Source of the DNA: Pseudomonas sp. GD03944
Lineage (GTDB): Bacteria > Pseudomonadota > Gammaproteobacteria > Pseudomonadales > Pseudomonadaceae
Direction of reading: 5' to 3'
DNA: 64,000 nt
Assembly: GCF_029839275.1 (NCBI RefSeq)
Contig: NZ_JAOCAH010000002.1
Span: 62,001-126,000 of the forward strand
The notes under the pieces are model-generated. The model ran no database searches. It had not been told where the DNA came from and saw only the letters and a list, made by a program, of their open reading frames with translations. Positions 42,878 through 51,941 of this stretch are shown piece by piece (within the stretch, counting starts at the first letter, position 1; each line of letters starts with the position of its first letter). Made by a program: the position numbers and the translations under genes.

Positions 42878-43867
42878 TCAGCGCTCGATCATCCCTTGCT
42901 CGCGGAACCACTGGAGGGTACGCGCCAGCGTGTCATCCAGTGACTGCCGCGCAACGAAACCCAGTTCGGCCTGGGCTTTCGCCCCATCGAGAAACTGCCC
43001 GCCGGCCATCACCGCGATCGCCGTGTCATCCAGCAGCGGCAACTGGCCGGTCAGCGCGTAGCGCATCCGCCCCAGGGCCGCGACGCAACGGGCGGCCAGC
43101 AGCGGTACGGGCCGAGGCGCCGGTACGCCCAGCAGCCCGGCAATGCGTGCCGTCAGGTCAGACAACGCGATGTTCTCGCCCGCCAGCACATAGCGCTCCC
43201 CCACCCGCCCTTTTTCAAGGGCCAGCACCAGCCCACGCCCGGCTTCGGCCGCGTCGATCACATTGCGGTTACCGGGGACATAACGGGTCATGCTGCCGTT
43301 GGCGATGGCGGTGATCAGCCGGCCGGTGCTGGGCCCGGCATCGAATTCACCCAGGGTCATGCCCGGGATGCCGATCACCACTGGCAAGCCGGCACGGGCC
43401 TGCTCCCGCGCCTGTTCATCCAGCGCCCATTTGCACAGCAGGTAGGGGTTGCGCCAGCGCGGCATGCCTTCATAGAACAGGCCTTCGTGTCCTGGCAGCC
43501 CCTGGGGGTGCCGCGGCAAGGCGATGGCGGCGCCGACATACAGGATGCGCGGCACCGCCGCAGCCAGGCAGGCCGCATAGAAATGGTTGTTGAAGTTCAG
43601 GGCCGTGGCGACTTCATCCTGCCAGGGCCGGGGGCGTGTCGGGTAATGCCCGGCACAGAAGATGACGCCATCGAGCCCCTGCATGGCCCGGGTCAGGGCC
43701 TCGTGGTCGAGCAACTCGGCCGCGCGGCTTTCGCCCTGCAGGTAGTCCAGGCGCTCGATGCGCGACGAGGGTCGGTGAATCAGCACCAGCTCATGGCCGG
43801 CGGCGCGAATGGCACGGGCCGCGTGGTGGCCCAGCAGGCCCGTGGCCCCGAGTACCGCAATCTTCAC
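42878..43867 (-). CDS. NAD(P)-dependent sugar epimerase/dehydratase-like (extended SDR)
   Basis: The 329-residue protein has VKIAVLGATGLLGHHAARAI, an extended-SDR nucleotide motif, VIFCAGHYPTRP and the catalytic NPYLLCKWALDE (Tyr-x-x-x-Lys variant YLLCK). The start is GTG with GAGGGA seven bases upstream; no ATG fits. The enzymes of this class act on nucleotide sugars or dihydroflavonol-like substrates; the substrate here is unknown. It is convergent with the SnoaL-like gene. Confidence 0.88.
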   Translation of the reverse strand: MKIAVLGATGLLGHHAARAIRAAGHELVLIHRPSSRIERLDYLQGESRAAELLDHEALTRAMQGLDGVIFCAGHYPTRPRPWQDEVATALNFNNHFYAACLAAAVPRILYVGAAIALPRHPQGLPGHEGLFYEGMPRWRNPYLLCKWALDEQAREQARAGLPVVIGIPGMTLGEFDAGPSTGRLITAIANGSMTRYVPGNRNVIDAAEAGRGLVLALEKGRVGERYVLAGENIALSDLTARIAGLLGVPAPRPVPLLAARCVAALGRMRYALTGQLPLLDDTAIAVMAGGQFLDGAKAQAELGFVARQSLDDTLARTLQWFREQGMIER

Positions 43868-43930
43868 CCCAAATCCCTCTGGTAGGTTGCCTGGCAACCC
43901 GGCGTCCTCACGAACGCCGGGCACGGTCCG

Positions 43931-44752
43931 TCAGCGCGACGCCTTGGCCTGCTCGTACAGCGGCATGACCTTCGGAATCGCCGCCTGCAAGGAGGCAATG
44001 CGGCTGCTCGACGACGGGTGGGTGCTCATGAACTCCGGCGGTGCACCCTCGCTGGCCGCGGCCATTTTCTGCCACAGGCTGACCGCGGCATTGGGGTTGT
44101 AGCCACCACGGGCCGCCAGCTCCAGGCCGATCAGGTCCGCTTCGTTCTCGTTGCCGCGGCTGTTGGGCAGGGTCAGGCTGTACTGCACCACGGTGTCCGC
44201 CATGGCCATGGTGCCTTCGCCCAGGCCGAACAACGCACCGGCGCCCTGCTTGGCCACCTGCACGCCATAGGCCTTGGACATGGCCTCGCGGCCGTGTTCG
44301 CGCAGGGCGTGGGCCATTTCGTGGCCCATGATCGCGGCGATCTCGTCGTCGGTCAGCTTGAGCTTTTCGATGATGCCGCTGTAGAAAATGATCTTGCCGC
44401 CCGGGCCGCAGTTGGCGTTCAGCTCGGGGCTGTCGATCAGGTTGACCTCCCACTGCCACTGCGCCGAATCCGGGCGGAACAGCGGGGCCTGCTTGATCAG
44501 ACGATCGGCGATAACACGCAGGCGCTTGGCGTTGGCGCTGTTCTTGTCCAGTTTGCCCTGGCCCGAGGCTTCGCTCAGGGTCTGCTGGTAGGACTGGGCG
44601 TACATCTGGTTGACCTCTTGGGTCGACAGCATGCTGAACATGTATTGCTTGCGCTCGACCCCGACCGCACCACCGCTGGTGGTATTGACGGCTTGGCATC
44701 CTGCCAGCATCAGAGCCGCGGCCAACGCGGATAACGACAACGACCGATTCAT
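43931..44752 (-). CDS. M48 family metalloprotease lipoprotein
   Basis: The 273-residue protein has a lipoprotein signal (AALMLAGCQ, Cys19), the zinc site MGHEMAHAL and the downstream Glu in NENEADLIGLELAARGGYNP. It is a soluble-type, LoiP/YcaL-like peptidase tethered to the outer membrane and facing the periplasm, probably acting in envelope quality control. AGGAG lies seven bases before the ATG. It is divergent from the chemoreceptor gene; I recall PA4632-PA4633 having the same order. Confidence 0.9.
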   Translation of the reverse strand: MNRSLSLSALAAALMLAGCQAVNTTSGGAVGVERKQYMFSMLSTQEVNQMYAQSYQQTLSEASGQGKLDKNSANAKRLRVIADRLIKQAPLFRPDSAQWQWEVNLIDSPELNANCGPGGKIIFYSGIIEKLKLTDDEIAAIMGHEMAHALREHGREAMSKAYGVQVAKQGAGALFGLGEGTMAMADTVVQYSLTLPNSRGNENEADLIGLELAARGGYNPNAAVSLWQKMAAASEGAPPEFMSTHPSSSSRIASLQAAIPKVMPLYEQAKASR

Positions 44753-44911
44753 GCTGAATCTCCTGGTGAATAAGGCCCGTATGCTAGGCCGCGGGCTCAA
44801 GCCCGGCAACCACCAGGCTTGCAGGTTGCGCAACCAGCGTCTTACATCAGCTCGGCGGCAGCGAATTTTCAGACACCGGTTGCCCATTTGCGACACGGCA
44901 CCAGCACCGCC

Positions 44912-44939
44912 TCATGCTTTCAACCCGGCCTGCCGATAG
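44912..44939 (+). promoter_or_regulatory. Candidate sigma-28 (FliA) promoter of chemoreceptor
   Basis: tcatg (44912-44916), a 15-base spacer and gccgatag (44932-44939) resemble the FliA consensus TAAAG-N15-GCCGATAA, with the -10 element nearly perfect. It lies 35 bases before the chemoreceptor ATG. Confidence 0.5.
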
Positions 44940-44973
44940 CCAGGAAGCAGGCCCACCGTTGCGCGGAGTCTCC

Positions 44974-47124
44974 ATGAAACTCAAGTCGATCCAGTTTTCC
45001 GTCGCTGCATTGGCAGGGGCGAGCGTGCTCGCCGTGGTCGTCGCTCTGGTGCTGTATGCGCTGTTCGCCAGCGGCCGCAGCCAGGCACTGGTGCAGGAGC
45101 GGACCCAGGCTCTGCTGGAGCAAGTCATCGAACAGCGCCTCACCGCCCTGGCCCGCGCTCAGGTCCTGCAGATCCAGCGCGAACTGGAGATGCCCCTGCA
45201 GGTCACCGCCGACCTGGCCCGGGTCAACGCCCTGCTGGGCATGCAGGACAGCAACGGCAACCCGATGCTGTCCGCCAGCCGCGAAGAGCTGGCCAACCTG
45301 GTGCACGAAACCACCGCACAGAACCCCAAGCTGCTGGGCAGCTACATCGGCTGGGAGCCCAATGCCTTCGATGGCAACGACGACCTGTATGCCGGCCCCA
45401 AGGACAACGGCTACGACGGCACCGGCCGCTTCATCCCCTGGTGGTTCCGCAACGCGGATGGCAGCCTGGGCATCGACTCCCTGGGCTCGCTGGACAGCGA
45501 GAAGCTGTCCGCCACCGGCGTGCGCGAAGGCGAGTACTACCTGTGCCCGAAAGAGCGCAAACGGCCCTGCGTGATCGACCCGGCACCCTATGACGTGGGC
45601 GGCAAGATGACCATGCTCGCCTCCTTCACCTCGCCGATCCTGGTCAATGGCGAATTTCGCGGCATCGCCGGGGCGGACCTGGCGGTGAACTTCATCCAGG
45701 ACCTGCTGCTGGAGGCCGACCGCCAGCTCTACGACGGTGCCGGCGAGCTGGCCCTGATCGCCAGCAACGGCCGGCTGGTGGCCTCGACCCAGGCCCCCGA
45801 CAAGCTCGGCAGCCCGGCGACCGAACTGCTGGACGCCAACGAAGTGGCCAACCTGCAGGCGCTGGCGGCGGGACAGGCCACCTACGACATCGACGAGCAG
45901 GCCGATCCGTCGAAAAACCACATCGAGCTGTTCCTCAGCTTCAATGTCGGCAACACCGACGCGCGCTGGGTGCTGATGCTGGTGCTGCCGGTCAGCACGG
46001 TGATGAGCGACCTGCACGCCATGCAGGCCGACCTGCGCGATCAGGGCGAGGCGGACACCCTGGGCATGGCCCTGGTGGGCCTGCTGATCGCCGCCATCGG
46101 CCTGCTGGTGGTGTGGTTCGTCGGCTACGGGATTGCCCGTCCGCTGCGGCAGATGGTGGCCATGCTCGACGACATCGCCAAGGGCGAAGGCGACCTGACG
46201 CGGCGCCTGAACACCGACCGGGCCGATGAGCTGGGGCTGATCGCCAAGGGCTTCAACACCTTCCTGGGCAAGCTGCAGGCCATGATCAGCCAGGTCGTCA
46301 GCTCGGTGCAGAAAGTCAGCGACTCCTCCGAACACACCGCCGACATCGCGATCCGCACCAACCAGGGCGTGCACAAGCAACTGGCGGAAATCGAGCTGGT
46401 GGCCACCGCGGTTCACCAGATGACCGCCACCGCCCAGGACGTCGCGCGCAACGCGACCCACGCCGCGGAAGCGGCCAACCATGCGGACCAGGCCGCCAGC
46501 CAGGGCAAGCAGATCGTCCAGCACACCAGCGACGCCATCACCGCCCTGGCCGGTGAAATCGGCCGTGCGGTGGGCGTGGTGCAGAACCTGGCCAAGGACA
46601 GCGAGAACATCAACGCCATCCTGGTGGCCATTCGCGGTATCGCCGAACAGACCAACCTGCTGGCCCTCAATGCCGCCATCGAAGCGGCCCGCGCCGGCGA
46701 ACAGGGCCGTGGCTTCGCCGTGGTGGCCGACGAGGTGCGCAACCTGGCGCAAAAGACCCAGCAGGCCACCGAAGAAATCCAGAGCATGATCCAGCAACTG
46801 CAGCACGGCACCCGGGAAGTGGTGAAGGTCATGGAGGACAGTCAGCAGAAGACCGACGTCAGCGTGCGGCAGGCCAGCGAGGCGGCCAGGGCACTGGAAT
46901 CCATCACCCAGGCGGTGTCGGTGATCAACGACATGAACACCCAGATCGCCAGCGCCGCCGAGGAACAGAGCGCGGTGGCCGAAGACATCAACCGCAACGT
47001 CACCAGCATCGGCCAGGTCGCCAACGAGGTGGCCGGCGGGGCGGACGAAGCCAGCCAGGCCAGTGCCGAGCTGACCAAGCTGGCCGAGCAGCAGCGGCGG
47101 CTGATCAATCAGTTCAAGGTCTGA
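44974..47124 (+). CDS. Methyl-accepting chemotaxis protein with double-Cache sensor
   Basis: The 716-residue protein has a first transmembrane helix (about 10-31), a large periplasmic dCache_1-type domain (about 35-350; [44 protein letters not shown]), a second helix (about 362-388), HAMP and the signalling tip [37 protein letters not shown]. There is no C-terminal CheR-docking pentapeptide. GGAG lies six bases before the ATG. Such sensors often bind amino or organic acids; the ligand is not known. Confidence 0.94.
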   Translation: MKLKSIQFSVAALAGASVLAVVVALVLYALFASGRSQALVQERTQALLEQVIEQRLTALARAQVLQIQRELEMPLQVTADLARVNALLGMQDSNGNPMLSASREELANLVHETTAQNPKLLGSYIGWEPNAFDGNDDLYAGPKDNGYDGTGRFIPWWFRNADGSLGIDSLGSLDSEKLSATGVREGEYYLCPKERKRPCVIDPAPYDVGGKMTMLASFTSPILVNGEFRGIAGADLAVNFIQDLLLEADRQLYDGAGELALIASNGRLVASTQAPDKLGSPATELLDANEVANLQALAAGQATYDIDEQADPSKNHIELFLSFNVGNTDARWVLMLVLPVSTVMSDLHAMQADLRDQGEADTLGMALVGLLIAAIGLLVVWFVGYGIARPLRQMVAMLDDIAKGEGDLTRRLNTDRADELGLIAKGFNTFLGKLQAMISQVVSSVQKVSDSSEHTADIAIRTNQGVHKQLAEIELVATAVHQMTATAQDVARNATHAAEAANHADQAASQGKQIVQHTSDAITALAGEIGRAVGVVQNLAKDSENINAILVAIRGIAEQTNLLALNAAIEAARAGEQGRGFAVVADEVRNLAQKTQQATEEIQSMIQQLQHGTREVVKVMEDSQQKTDVSVRQASEAARALESITQAVSVINDMNTQIASAAEEQSAVAEDINRNVTSIGQVANEVAGGADEASQASAELTKLAEQQRRLINQFKV

Positions 47125-47133
47125 CGCGGCGAC

Positions 47134-47751
47134 TCAGGCCGGGGTCAGGCACTCGGGGGCGTCGAGCTTGGGGTCGTTGACCAGGTTGGCCAGCACCCGC
47201 TCACGCAGCGGCGGCTGGGGGCTGTCGAGCAGCGCCCGCAGCGTCTCGAGCGGCGTCTCGGGGTTCAGCCAGGCCGCCTGGCCCGCTTCATCCAGCAGCA
47301 TCGGCCGACGGTGCGTGGCGGCGGCCTGGGTCACCACCGCGGTGCTCAGGTAGACCTGCCCCTCCACCGGATAGGCTTCCCACAGCGCTGCGAAATACAG
47401 GGTCGGCGCCTCGCCGGTCAGCCAGTAGGGCCGCTTGCGCGCTGCGCCCCGCCACTCATAGAAACCATTGGCCGGCAGCAGGCCGCGGCGCAGGCGAAAG
47501 GCGTCGCGAAACATCGGCTGGTCGGCCAGGGTTTCCGCCCGCGCCTGGGCCGGGGTTTTCGACAGGTCGGTCAGCCAGGGCGGCGTCAGCCCCCAGCGCA
47601 CCCGGGCCAGCTGGCGCGCGCCATCCACCTCACGCAGCAGCAACACCTGGGCGTTGGGCGAAATGTTCCAGTGAGGCATCTGGTCGGCGGGGAATCCGGG
47701 CGTGGCGGCAAAGGCCGGCGACCAGCGGAACAGGGCGTAACGTCCACACAT
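47134..47751 (-). CDS. SRAP/HMCES-type abasic-site protection protein (YedK-like)
   Basis: The 205-residue protein begins with Met-Cys: MCGRYALF, so Cys2 becomes the N-terminal nucleophile. It has NISPNAQ, the active-site Glu in LLPANGFYEWRG and the His in THRRPMLL. The family crosslinks to abasic sites in single-stranded DNA to shield them. The start is fixed by the need for Cys at position 2, although an upstream TTG is in frame. It is convergent with the chemoreceptor gene. Confidence 0.92.
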   Translation of the reverse strand: MCGRYALFRWSPAFAATPGFPADQMPHWNISPNAQVLLLREVDGARQLARVRWGLTPPWLTDLSKTPAQARAETLADQPMFRDAFRLRRGLLPANGFYEWRGAARKRPYWLTGEAPTLYFAALWEAYPVEGQVYLSTAVVTQAAATHRRPMLLDEAGQAAWLNPETPLETLRALLDSPQPPLRERVLANLVNDPKLDAPECLTPA

Positions 47752-47796
47752 GGGCAACTCGATAACGGAGGGAAAAACAGCGGAGCCGGACCGGCC

Positions 47797-48057
47797 TCAA
47801 CAGAGCAGCACGCCCTGGATGGGGTTCGGCTCGTCGCCTGGCAGCGGCTGGGCGGCATTGTACGCGGCGATCAACTGCTGCGCGCGCTCGGCATGCGGGT
47901 TATCGACCAGCAGCCCCAGCAGCCCGCACACCGGCAACTCGCCAATGCCCCCGGTCAGGTGCCGCCCCGTGAGGTGCGCATCGATGCCTTCGCTGGCGAG
48001 CATGCTCAACAGCAGCTCGCCCTCCATCAGGTCCTGCGGTTCGTAGATTCGCTGCAT
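47797..48057 (-). CDS. DUF2007-like putative signal-transducing protein
   Basis: The 86-residue protein matches the DUF2007 pattern: MQRIYEPQDLMEGELLLSML, GIDAHLTGRHLTGG and GLLGLLVDNPHAERAQQLI. The fold is a small ACT/PII-like ferredoxin fold often fused to zinc ribbons. Its ATG overlaps the stop of the upstream CPXCG gene as TGATG, so it is translationally coupled to a zinc-ribbon protein encoded separately. Function is unknown. Confidence 0.82.
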   Translation of the reverse strand: MQRIYEPQDLMEGELLLSMLASEGIDAHLTGRHLTGGIGELPVCGLLGLLVDNPHAERAQQLIAAYNAAQPLPGDEPNPIQGVLLC

Positions 48058-48239
48058 CACTCGTTCTCCCCCCGGACATCCAGTGACCATTGCACCCCAT
48101 CGGTCTGCACATCGAACACGATCGGCCGGCAGCACACCGGGCAATCCTCGATGTACTGCTGATCCCCCGCCGACAGGTCGAGCACGGCCTCGACCGGCTC
48201 GCCGCAATACGGACATTCATACGCCTGTGTTTCCAGCAT
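48057..48239 (-). CDS. CPXCG-motif cysteine-rich zinc-ribbon protein
   Basis: The 60-residue protein has two zinc-knuckle pairs, ECPYCGEP and EDCPVCCRPI, and an acidic C-terminus. GGAGG lies six bases before the ATG. It belongs to the CPXCG cysteine-rich family common in gammaproteobacteria; function is unknown. It is the first gene of a two-gene unit with the DUF2007-like protein and divergent from the acyltransferase gene. Confidence 0.88.
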   Translation of the reverse strand: MLETQAYECPYCGEPVEAVLDLSAGDQQYIEDCPVCCRPIVFDVQTDGVQWSLDVRGENE

Positions 48240-48329
48240 CGAAGCCTCCGTGTGACTTGCAGGTATAATCGCTGGTCTATTGCTGGCCCCTTCCTGCGGG
48301 GCGACCACCCCTGACCGACACAAGAGAGC

Positions 48330-49502
48330 ATGATGGGCGAATTCGATGCCATCCGTCCCTACGCCGACGCCGAAGTCCCTGCCGTTCTGCGGCGCTTGCT
48401 GGCCGACGAGGTTTTTCTCGACATCCTCACCCGCTTTCGCTTCCCGCAGATGGCCGGTTCGCTGGGCTGGTTGCTTAAACCACTTATAGCCTATCGCCTG
48501 CGTTTCGAGTTCCGTTCGATCACATCGGTTTCAGCGCTGCAGGACAAAATCGAGCCCTACGTGGACCGCAGCATCGAGCGGGCCACCGACGGCGTGACCT
48601 ACTCCGGCGTCGAGGGGCTCAAGTCGGGCAGCGCCCACCTGTTCCTCGCCAACCACCGCGACATCGTCATGGACCCGGCCTTCGTCAATTACGCCGTGTA
48701 CCACGCCGGCCTGCAGACGCCGCGCATCGCCATCGGCGACAACCTGCTGCAGAAGCCCTTCGTCAGCGACCTGATGCGCCTGAACAAGAGCTTCATCGTG
48801 CACCGCTCGATCTCGGGCCGTCGCGAGAAGCTGGCGGCTTATCAACTGCTCTCCGCCTACATCAATCACTCGATCCGCCACGACGGCGAATCGATCTGGA
48901 TCGCCCAGGCCGAGGGCCGGGCCAAGGACGGTGACGACCGTACCGATTCGGCGATCCTCAAGATGTTCCACATGAGCCGCAAGGACGAACCGTTCGCGGA
49001 CGTCATCGGTGCGCTCAAGCTGACGCCGGTCTCGATCAGCTACGAGTACGACCCGTGCGACCAGGCCAAGGCCCGCGAGCTGTTCATCCGCGCCACCACC
49101 GGCAGCTACGAGAAAGCGCCGGGCGAAGACGACAAGAGCATCGCCCTGGGCATCACCGGCTATAAAGGCCGCGTGCACGTGCACTTCGGCACACCGGTCA
49201 GCGAGCCCGAGAACCTGGTCGACAGCAAGCAACTGGCCATCGAAATGGACCGCCGCATCCTCTCCGGCTACCGCCTGTTCCCCGTGCACTACCTGGCGTA
49301 CGCGATGTGGAGCGGCCGCGACCCGGCGCTGGACGTGCCCGATGCCTCCGACCTGTTCTCCGTCCAGGAGCTCGCGGCGGCCCAAGCCGAATGGGACAAG
49401 CGCCTGGCGGCCTGCCCGCTCGACCAGCAGCCCTACCTGGTGCTGCAGTACGCCAACCCGGTGCGCAACCAGTACCGGATCAAGGCCGGCCTGCCGCTCT
49501 AA
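48330..49502 (+). CDS. 1-acylglycerol-3-phosphate acyltransferase (PlsC-like)
   Basis: The 390-residue protein has the acyltransferase HX4D motif in FLANHRDIVMDPAF and the later substrate site WIAQAEGRAKDG. It would acylate lysophosphatidate or another lysolipid at the membrane. It is longer than classical PlsC (about 240-260 residues), with a helical C-terminal extension ending VRNQYRIKAGLPL. Two adjacent ATG codons could start it; AGAG lies upstream. A terminator follows. Confidence 0.88.
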   Translation: MMGEFDAIRPYADAEVPAVLRRLLADEVFLDILTRFRFPQMAGSLGWLLKPLIAYRLRFEFRSITSVSALQDKIEPYVDRSIERATDGVTYSGVEGLKSGSAHLFLANHRDIVMDPAFVNYAVYHAGLQTPRIAIGDNLLQKPFVSDLMRLNKSFIVHRSISGRREKLAAYQLLSAYINHSIRHDGESIWIAQAEGRAKDGDDRTDSAILKMFHMSRKDEPFADVIGALKLTPVSISYEYDPCDQAKARELFIRATTGSYEKAPGEDDKSIALGITGYKGRVHVHFGTPVSEPENLVDSKQLAIEMDRRILSGYRLFPVHYLAYAMWSGRDPALDVPDASDLFSVQELAAAQAEWDKRLAACPLDQQPYLVLQYANPVRNQYRIKAGLPL

Positions 49503-49517
49503 GGTCTGGCAGAAACG

Positions 49518-49547
49518 AAAAAGGCAGCCCAAGGGCTGCCTTTTTAT
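49518..49547 (+). terminator. Intrinsic terminator after acyltransferase
   Basis: aaaaaggcagccc aa gggctgccttttt: a ten-base-pair stem with A and T flanks, also usable by the convergent small membrane protein gene. Confidence 0.92.
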
Positions 49548-49562
49548 TGCCGGTGAATCGCG

Positions 49563-49844
49563 TCAGAGCTGGGTGCTGCCCCACGACAGCAGGGACGCCA
49601 ACACCAGCGTCACGGTGCCGAAACGGTAGAAGAAGCGGTTGATCCGCTGCACCGGCTCCTCGAGCAGGCAGGCTTCGGCGTCCAGGGCATCGCCCTCGGC
49701 CACCAGCCGCGCCATGGCCCGCTGCTCCCGTACACGGGTGGCCAGCAGCAACCAGCTGCCGCACAGGGCGAAAAACAGTGCCAGGCCATTCAGCGCCTGC
49801 GACGGGTAGGTGTGGACGATGGACCACAGGAATTGCAACGACAT
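49563..49844 (-). CDS. Small two-helix membrane protein
   Basis: The 93-residue product has two hydrophobic helices (ALNGLALFFALCGSWLLLA and FGTVTLVLASLLSW) joined by a charged loop (EQRAMARLVAEGDALDAEACLLEEP). GAGG lies seven bases before the ATG. I do not recognise a family; it is probably a conserved pseudomonad protein. Confidence 0.7.
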   Translation of the reverse strand: MSLQFLWSIVHTYPSQALNGLALFFALCGSWLLLATRVREQRAMARLVAEGDALDAEACLLEEPVQRINRFFYRFGTVTLVLASLLSWGSTQL

Positions 49845-50214
49845 CCGCGACCTCGACATCAGAGTGGTGCACGAAACGCAGTGGGCGCACCAGGAGAGGG
49901 AAAACCGGTCGATCGCAGGGGGTACAGGCTGGCTGGAACGCCCCAGGAGAAGGGACAACGCCAGGTTTTCCGGGCTTTGCAGGCAGCGCCTGCGCCCTGT
50001 TTCGCACCACGCGGGCAGATCGACTCGCCCGAAATACCGGGCGCAGTGTACTGGAGGCGCCTTTTTATTCGTTTCGTTTCCGACGAACGCACCGTGCTAT
50101 CCCGATTCTGTCTGAAAACCGTCACCTTCCTGGCCTAGGGTTTGAATCTCTTCAGATACGCCACCGAGATTGCCGTACGGGAGCGCACTCAATACTGTCT
50201 TCGGAGGAATTGAC
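49845..50214. other. Intergenic region between two small genes
   Basis: These 370 bases separate divergent small genes. Open frames here lack ribosome sites and family features, so I see no gene. The right part (about 50100-50200) is less GC-rich and probably carries the promoter of the 68-residue protein. Confidence 0.4.
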
Positions 50215-50421
50215 ATGCTCAACCCACAACCGCTAGATCGCGACTACCTGATCGACTCGCTGGACGACGTGGAAGCCGTGGTCGACGAACTCTCCTTCAA
50301 CGTGCAGGACTACCACTGGCTGGTGTATTGCAGCCTGGGCGGCCATGAACATTACGACCTGCCCGACGTGGACCTGCACACCGGCTTCGCCCTGCCGGAG
50401 CTGTACGCCGAAGCAGCCTGA
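50215..50421 (+). CDS. Small acidic conserved protein
   Basis: The 68-residue product is very acidic, with DYLIDSLDDVEAVVDELSFNVQDYH and a His/Asp-rich tail (GGHEHYDLPDVDLHTGF). A strong ribosome site, GGAGGA, lies six bases before the ATG, and a terminator follows, so it is a well-formed monocistronic gene. I do not recognise the family. Confidence 0.75.
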   Translation: MLNPQPLDRDYLIDSLDDVEAVVDELSFNVQDYHWLVYCSLGGHEHYDLPDVDLHTGFALPELYAEAA

Positions 50422-50441
50422 CACACGACACTGCCCCAACG

Positions 50442-50469
50442 AAAAAGCCCGGCATGAGCCGGGCTTTGT
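50442..50469 (+). terminator. Intrinsic terminator between convergent small gene and YajG-like gene
   Basis: aaaaagcccggc atga gccgggcttt: an A/T-flanked GC stem located 20 bases after the small gene and facing the lipoprotein gene on the other strand. Confidence 0.9.
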
Positions 50470-50488
50470 TGTTTCTGCGAGCTGCCTG

Positions 50489-51076
50489 TTACTGGCCGCC
50501 GAGCATCTGGCCGATGGTCGGGTCCTTGAACGCGCGGGTCAGTGCATCGCTCAACACGTCGCTGATCAGCTTGGTGTTGGTTTCCTGGTTCGGCGCCATG
50601 CCGAAGCGCTGGTTCAACGACGCACCGTAGCGGCCGCTGTAGCGACGCGAGCTGTTCTGTACTTCAGCGCGGAATGTGGCGGTGATGTCCGCCTCGGTGA
50701 CGTACATGCCTTCCTTCGGCGACTGGTACTTCAGCTCGGCCAGGGTCAGGGTCAGTTGTGGTGCGTTGTAGGCGTTCGGCGTCGGGGTGTAGCCGAGCAG
50801 GCGTACGGCAGTCTCGGCCTGGGTCTGCAGCTTGGGCAGGATGTCCTGGCCGCTGACGCTGATGGCGCTGGTTTCAGGGTACAGGCCACCACGGGTGCCG
50901 AGCACCGGCGACGGGCGACCGTCGGCAACCCGGACCACGACCGGCTGGCCCTGACCGACGGCGGTCAGCGGACCATTGATCTTCGGTTGCGGGCTGAGTT
51001 GTTGCGGGCTGTGGGCACAACCGACCAGGGTCAGGCTGACGACAGCGATCAGACCAAACATCAGGCGTTGCAGCAT
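50489..51076 (-). CDS. YajG-family lipoprotein
   Basis: The 195-residue protein has the lipoprotein signal SLTLVGCAHSP and YajG-type features (VVVRVADGRPSPVLGTRGGLYPETSAI, LSDALTRAFKDPTI). The second of two nearby ATG codons is chosen because GGAG is eight bases before it but only two before the first. It is outer-membrane anchored; the role is unknown. Confidence 0.85.
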   Translation of the reverse strand: MLQRLMFGLIAVVSLTLVGCAHSPQQLSPQPKINGPLTAVGQGQPVVVRVADGRPSPVLGTRGGLYPETSAISVSGQDILPKLQTQAETAVRLLGYTPTPNAYNAPQLTLTLAELKYQSPKEGMYVTEADITATFRAEVQNSSRRYSGRYGASLNQRFGMAPNQETNTKLISDVLSDALTRAFKDPTIGQMLGGQ

Positions 51077-51245
51077 ACTCATCTCTCCATGGTGAAACGC
51101 AAAGTGGCCGGCAGTATAACCACCGGCACGTTACGCTAACAGCGCTGCGATTAAGACCCGCCCGCGCCCATCGGGGTTCCTGTCATCAGGCTGTAACAGG
51201 AGCGCGGCATAAGACTTTAGTCGTTGTCCATTCGAGCGCCCGCTG

Positions 51246-51479
51246 ATGTTTTCCCTCCTTTCACTGCTCATCCCCCGCCAAGCCGATCGCCTGTTCGCCC
51301 TGCTCGATGGCGACGGCCTGTGCCGTGCCTTCCATCGCGCAGCCCAGGCCCCGCAAGGCTCCGGCTGGGTCGAGGTGAACGAACAGCGGCTCACCTGGCT
51401 GCACAAGCCCCTTCCCCAGAGCGCGCTCATCGCGCCAGTCGTCGCACACGCAAGCACTGGCAAAGCGTTGGCGGCCTGA
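51246..51479 (+). CDS. Small hypothetical protein
   Basis: The 77-residue product starts MFSLLSLLIPRQADRLFALLDGDG and contains WVEVNEQRLTWLHKPLP. Codon use is normal for the genome and the reading looks conserved, but the ribosome site is weak. No family is recognised; it may not be expressed. Confidence 0.5.
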   Translation: MFSLLSLLIPRQADRLFALLDGDGLCRAFHRAAQAPQGSGWVEVNEQRLTWLHKPLPQSALIAPVVAHASTGKALAA

Positions 51480-51941
51480 CCGCTGGCAGAATAAAAGTCA
51501 CGGCGGACGATCAATTTTTTCGCTTTCGTCTTATAATCGCGCCCCGATTATAAGGTCGTCTCCTGATCGGGCCCCGCTGTCCCGCTGATGCCCCTGGCAA
51601 TCAGCCCCGCCCCAGAGAGTCGCCCACTTCGCGCTGCCTCACCGGTTAGCCGTCTTACCCACCCCGCAGAACGCCTTGCCTACGCGCACGGGCCTTGTGC
51701 GCGAACGAAAAGACAGGCCTGGCAAGCGAGCTTTTTTGAGGTTCACGGCTCCAAAAGAGCGTGAAAAGAATGGTTTCAACAACTTCACAAGAGTGTGGCG
51801 GATATGAACAATCGTGCGGCTGGTAACGCCCCCAACCCCTTCCCCAACCCCAATCTGCGGTTTGGCGACCACTGACAGGCATCGCTTCATGCCGAGGCCT
51901 CGGGCCGTCAATTGGGTGCTGCAATTTCTGGAGACGTGGTA
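51480..51941 (+). promoter_or_regulatory. Long leader region of mqo with candidate promoter
   Basis: These 462 bases hold no gene. tataat at 51532-51537 is a perfect -10 box without a clear -35 match. Just after it, ccccgat (51542-51548) and atcgggg-like atcgggcc (51566-51573) could pair. If this promoter is real, mqo has an untranslated leader of nearly 400 bases. Confidence 0.4.
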
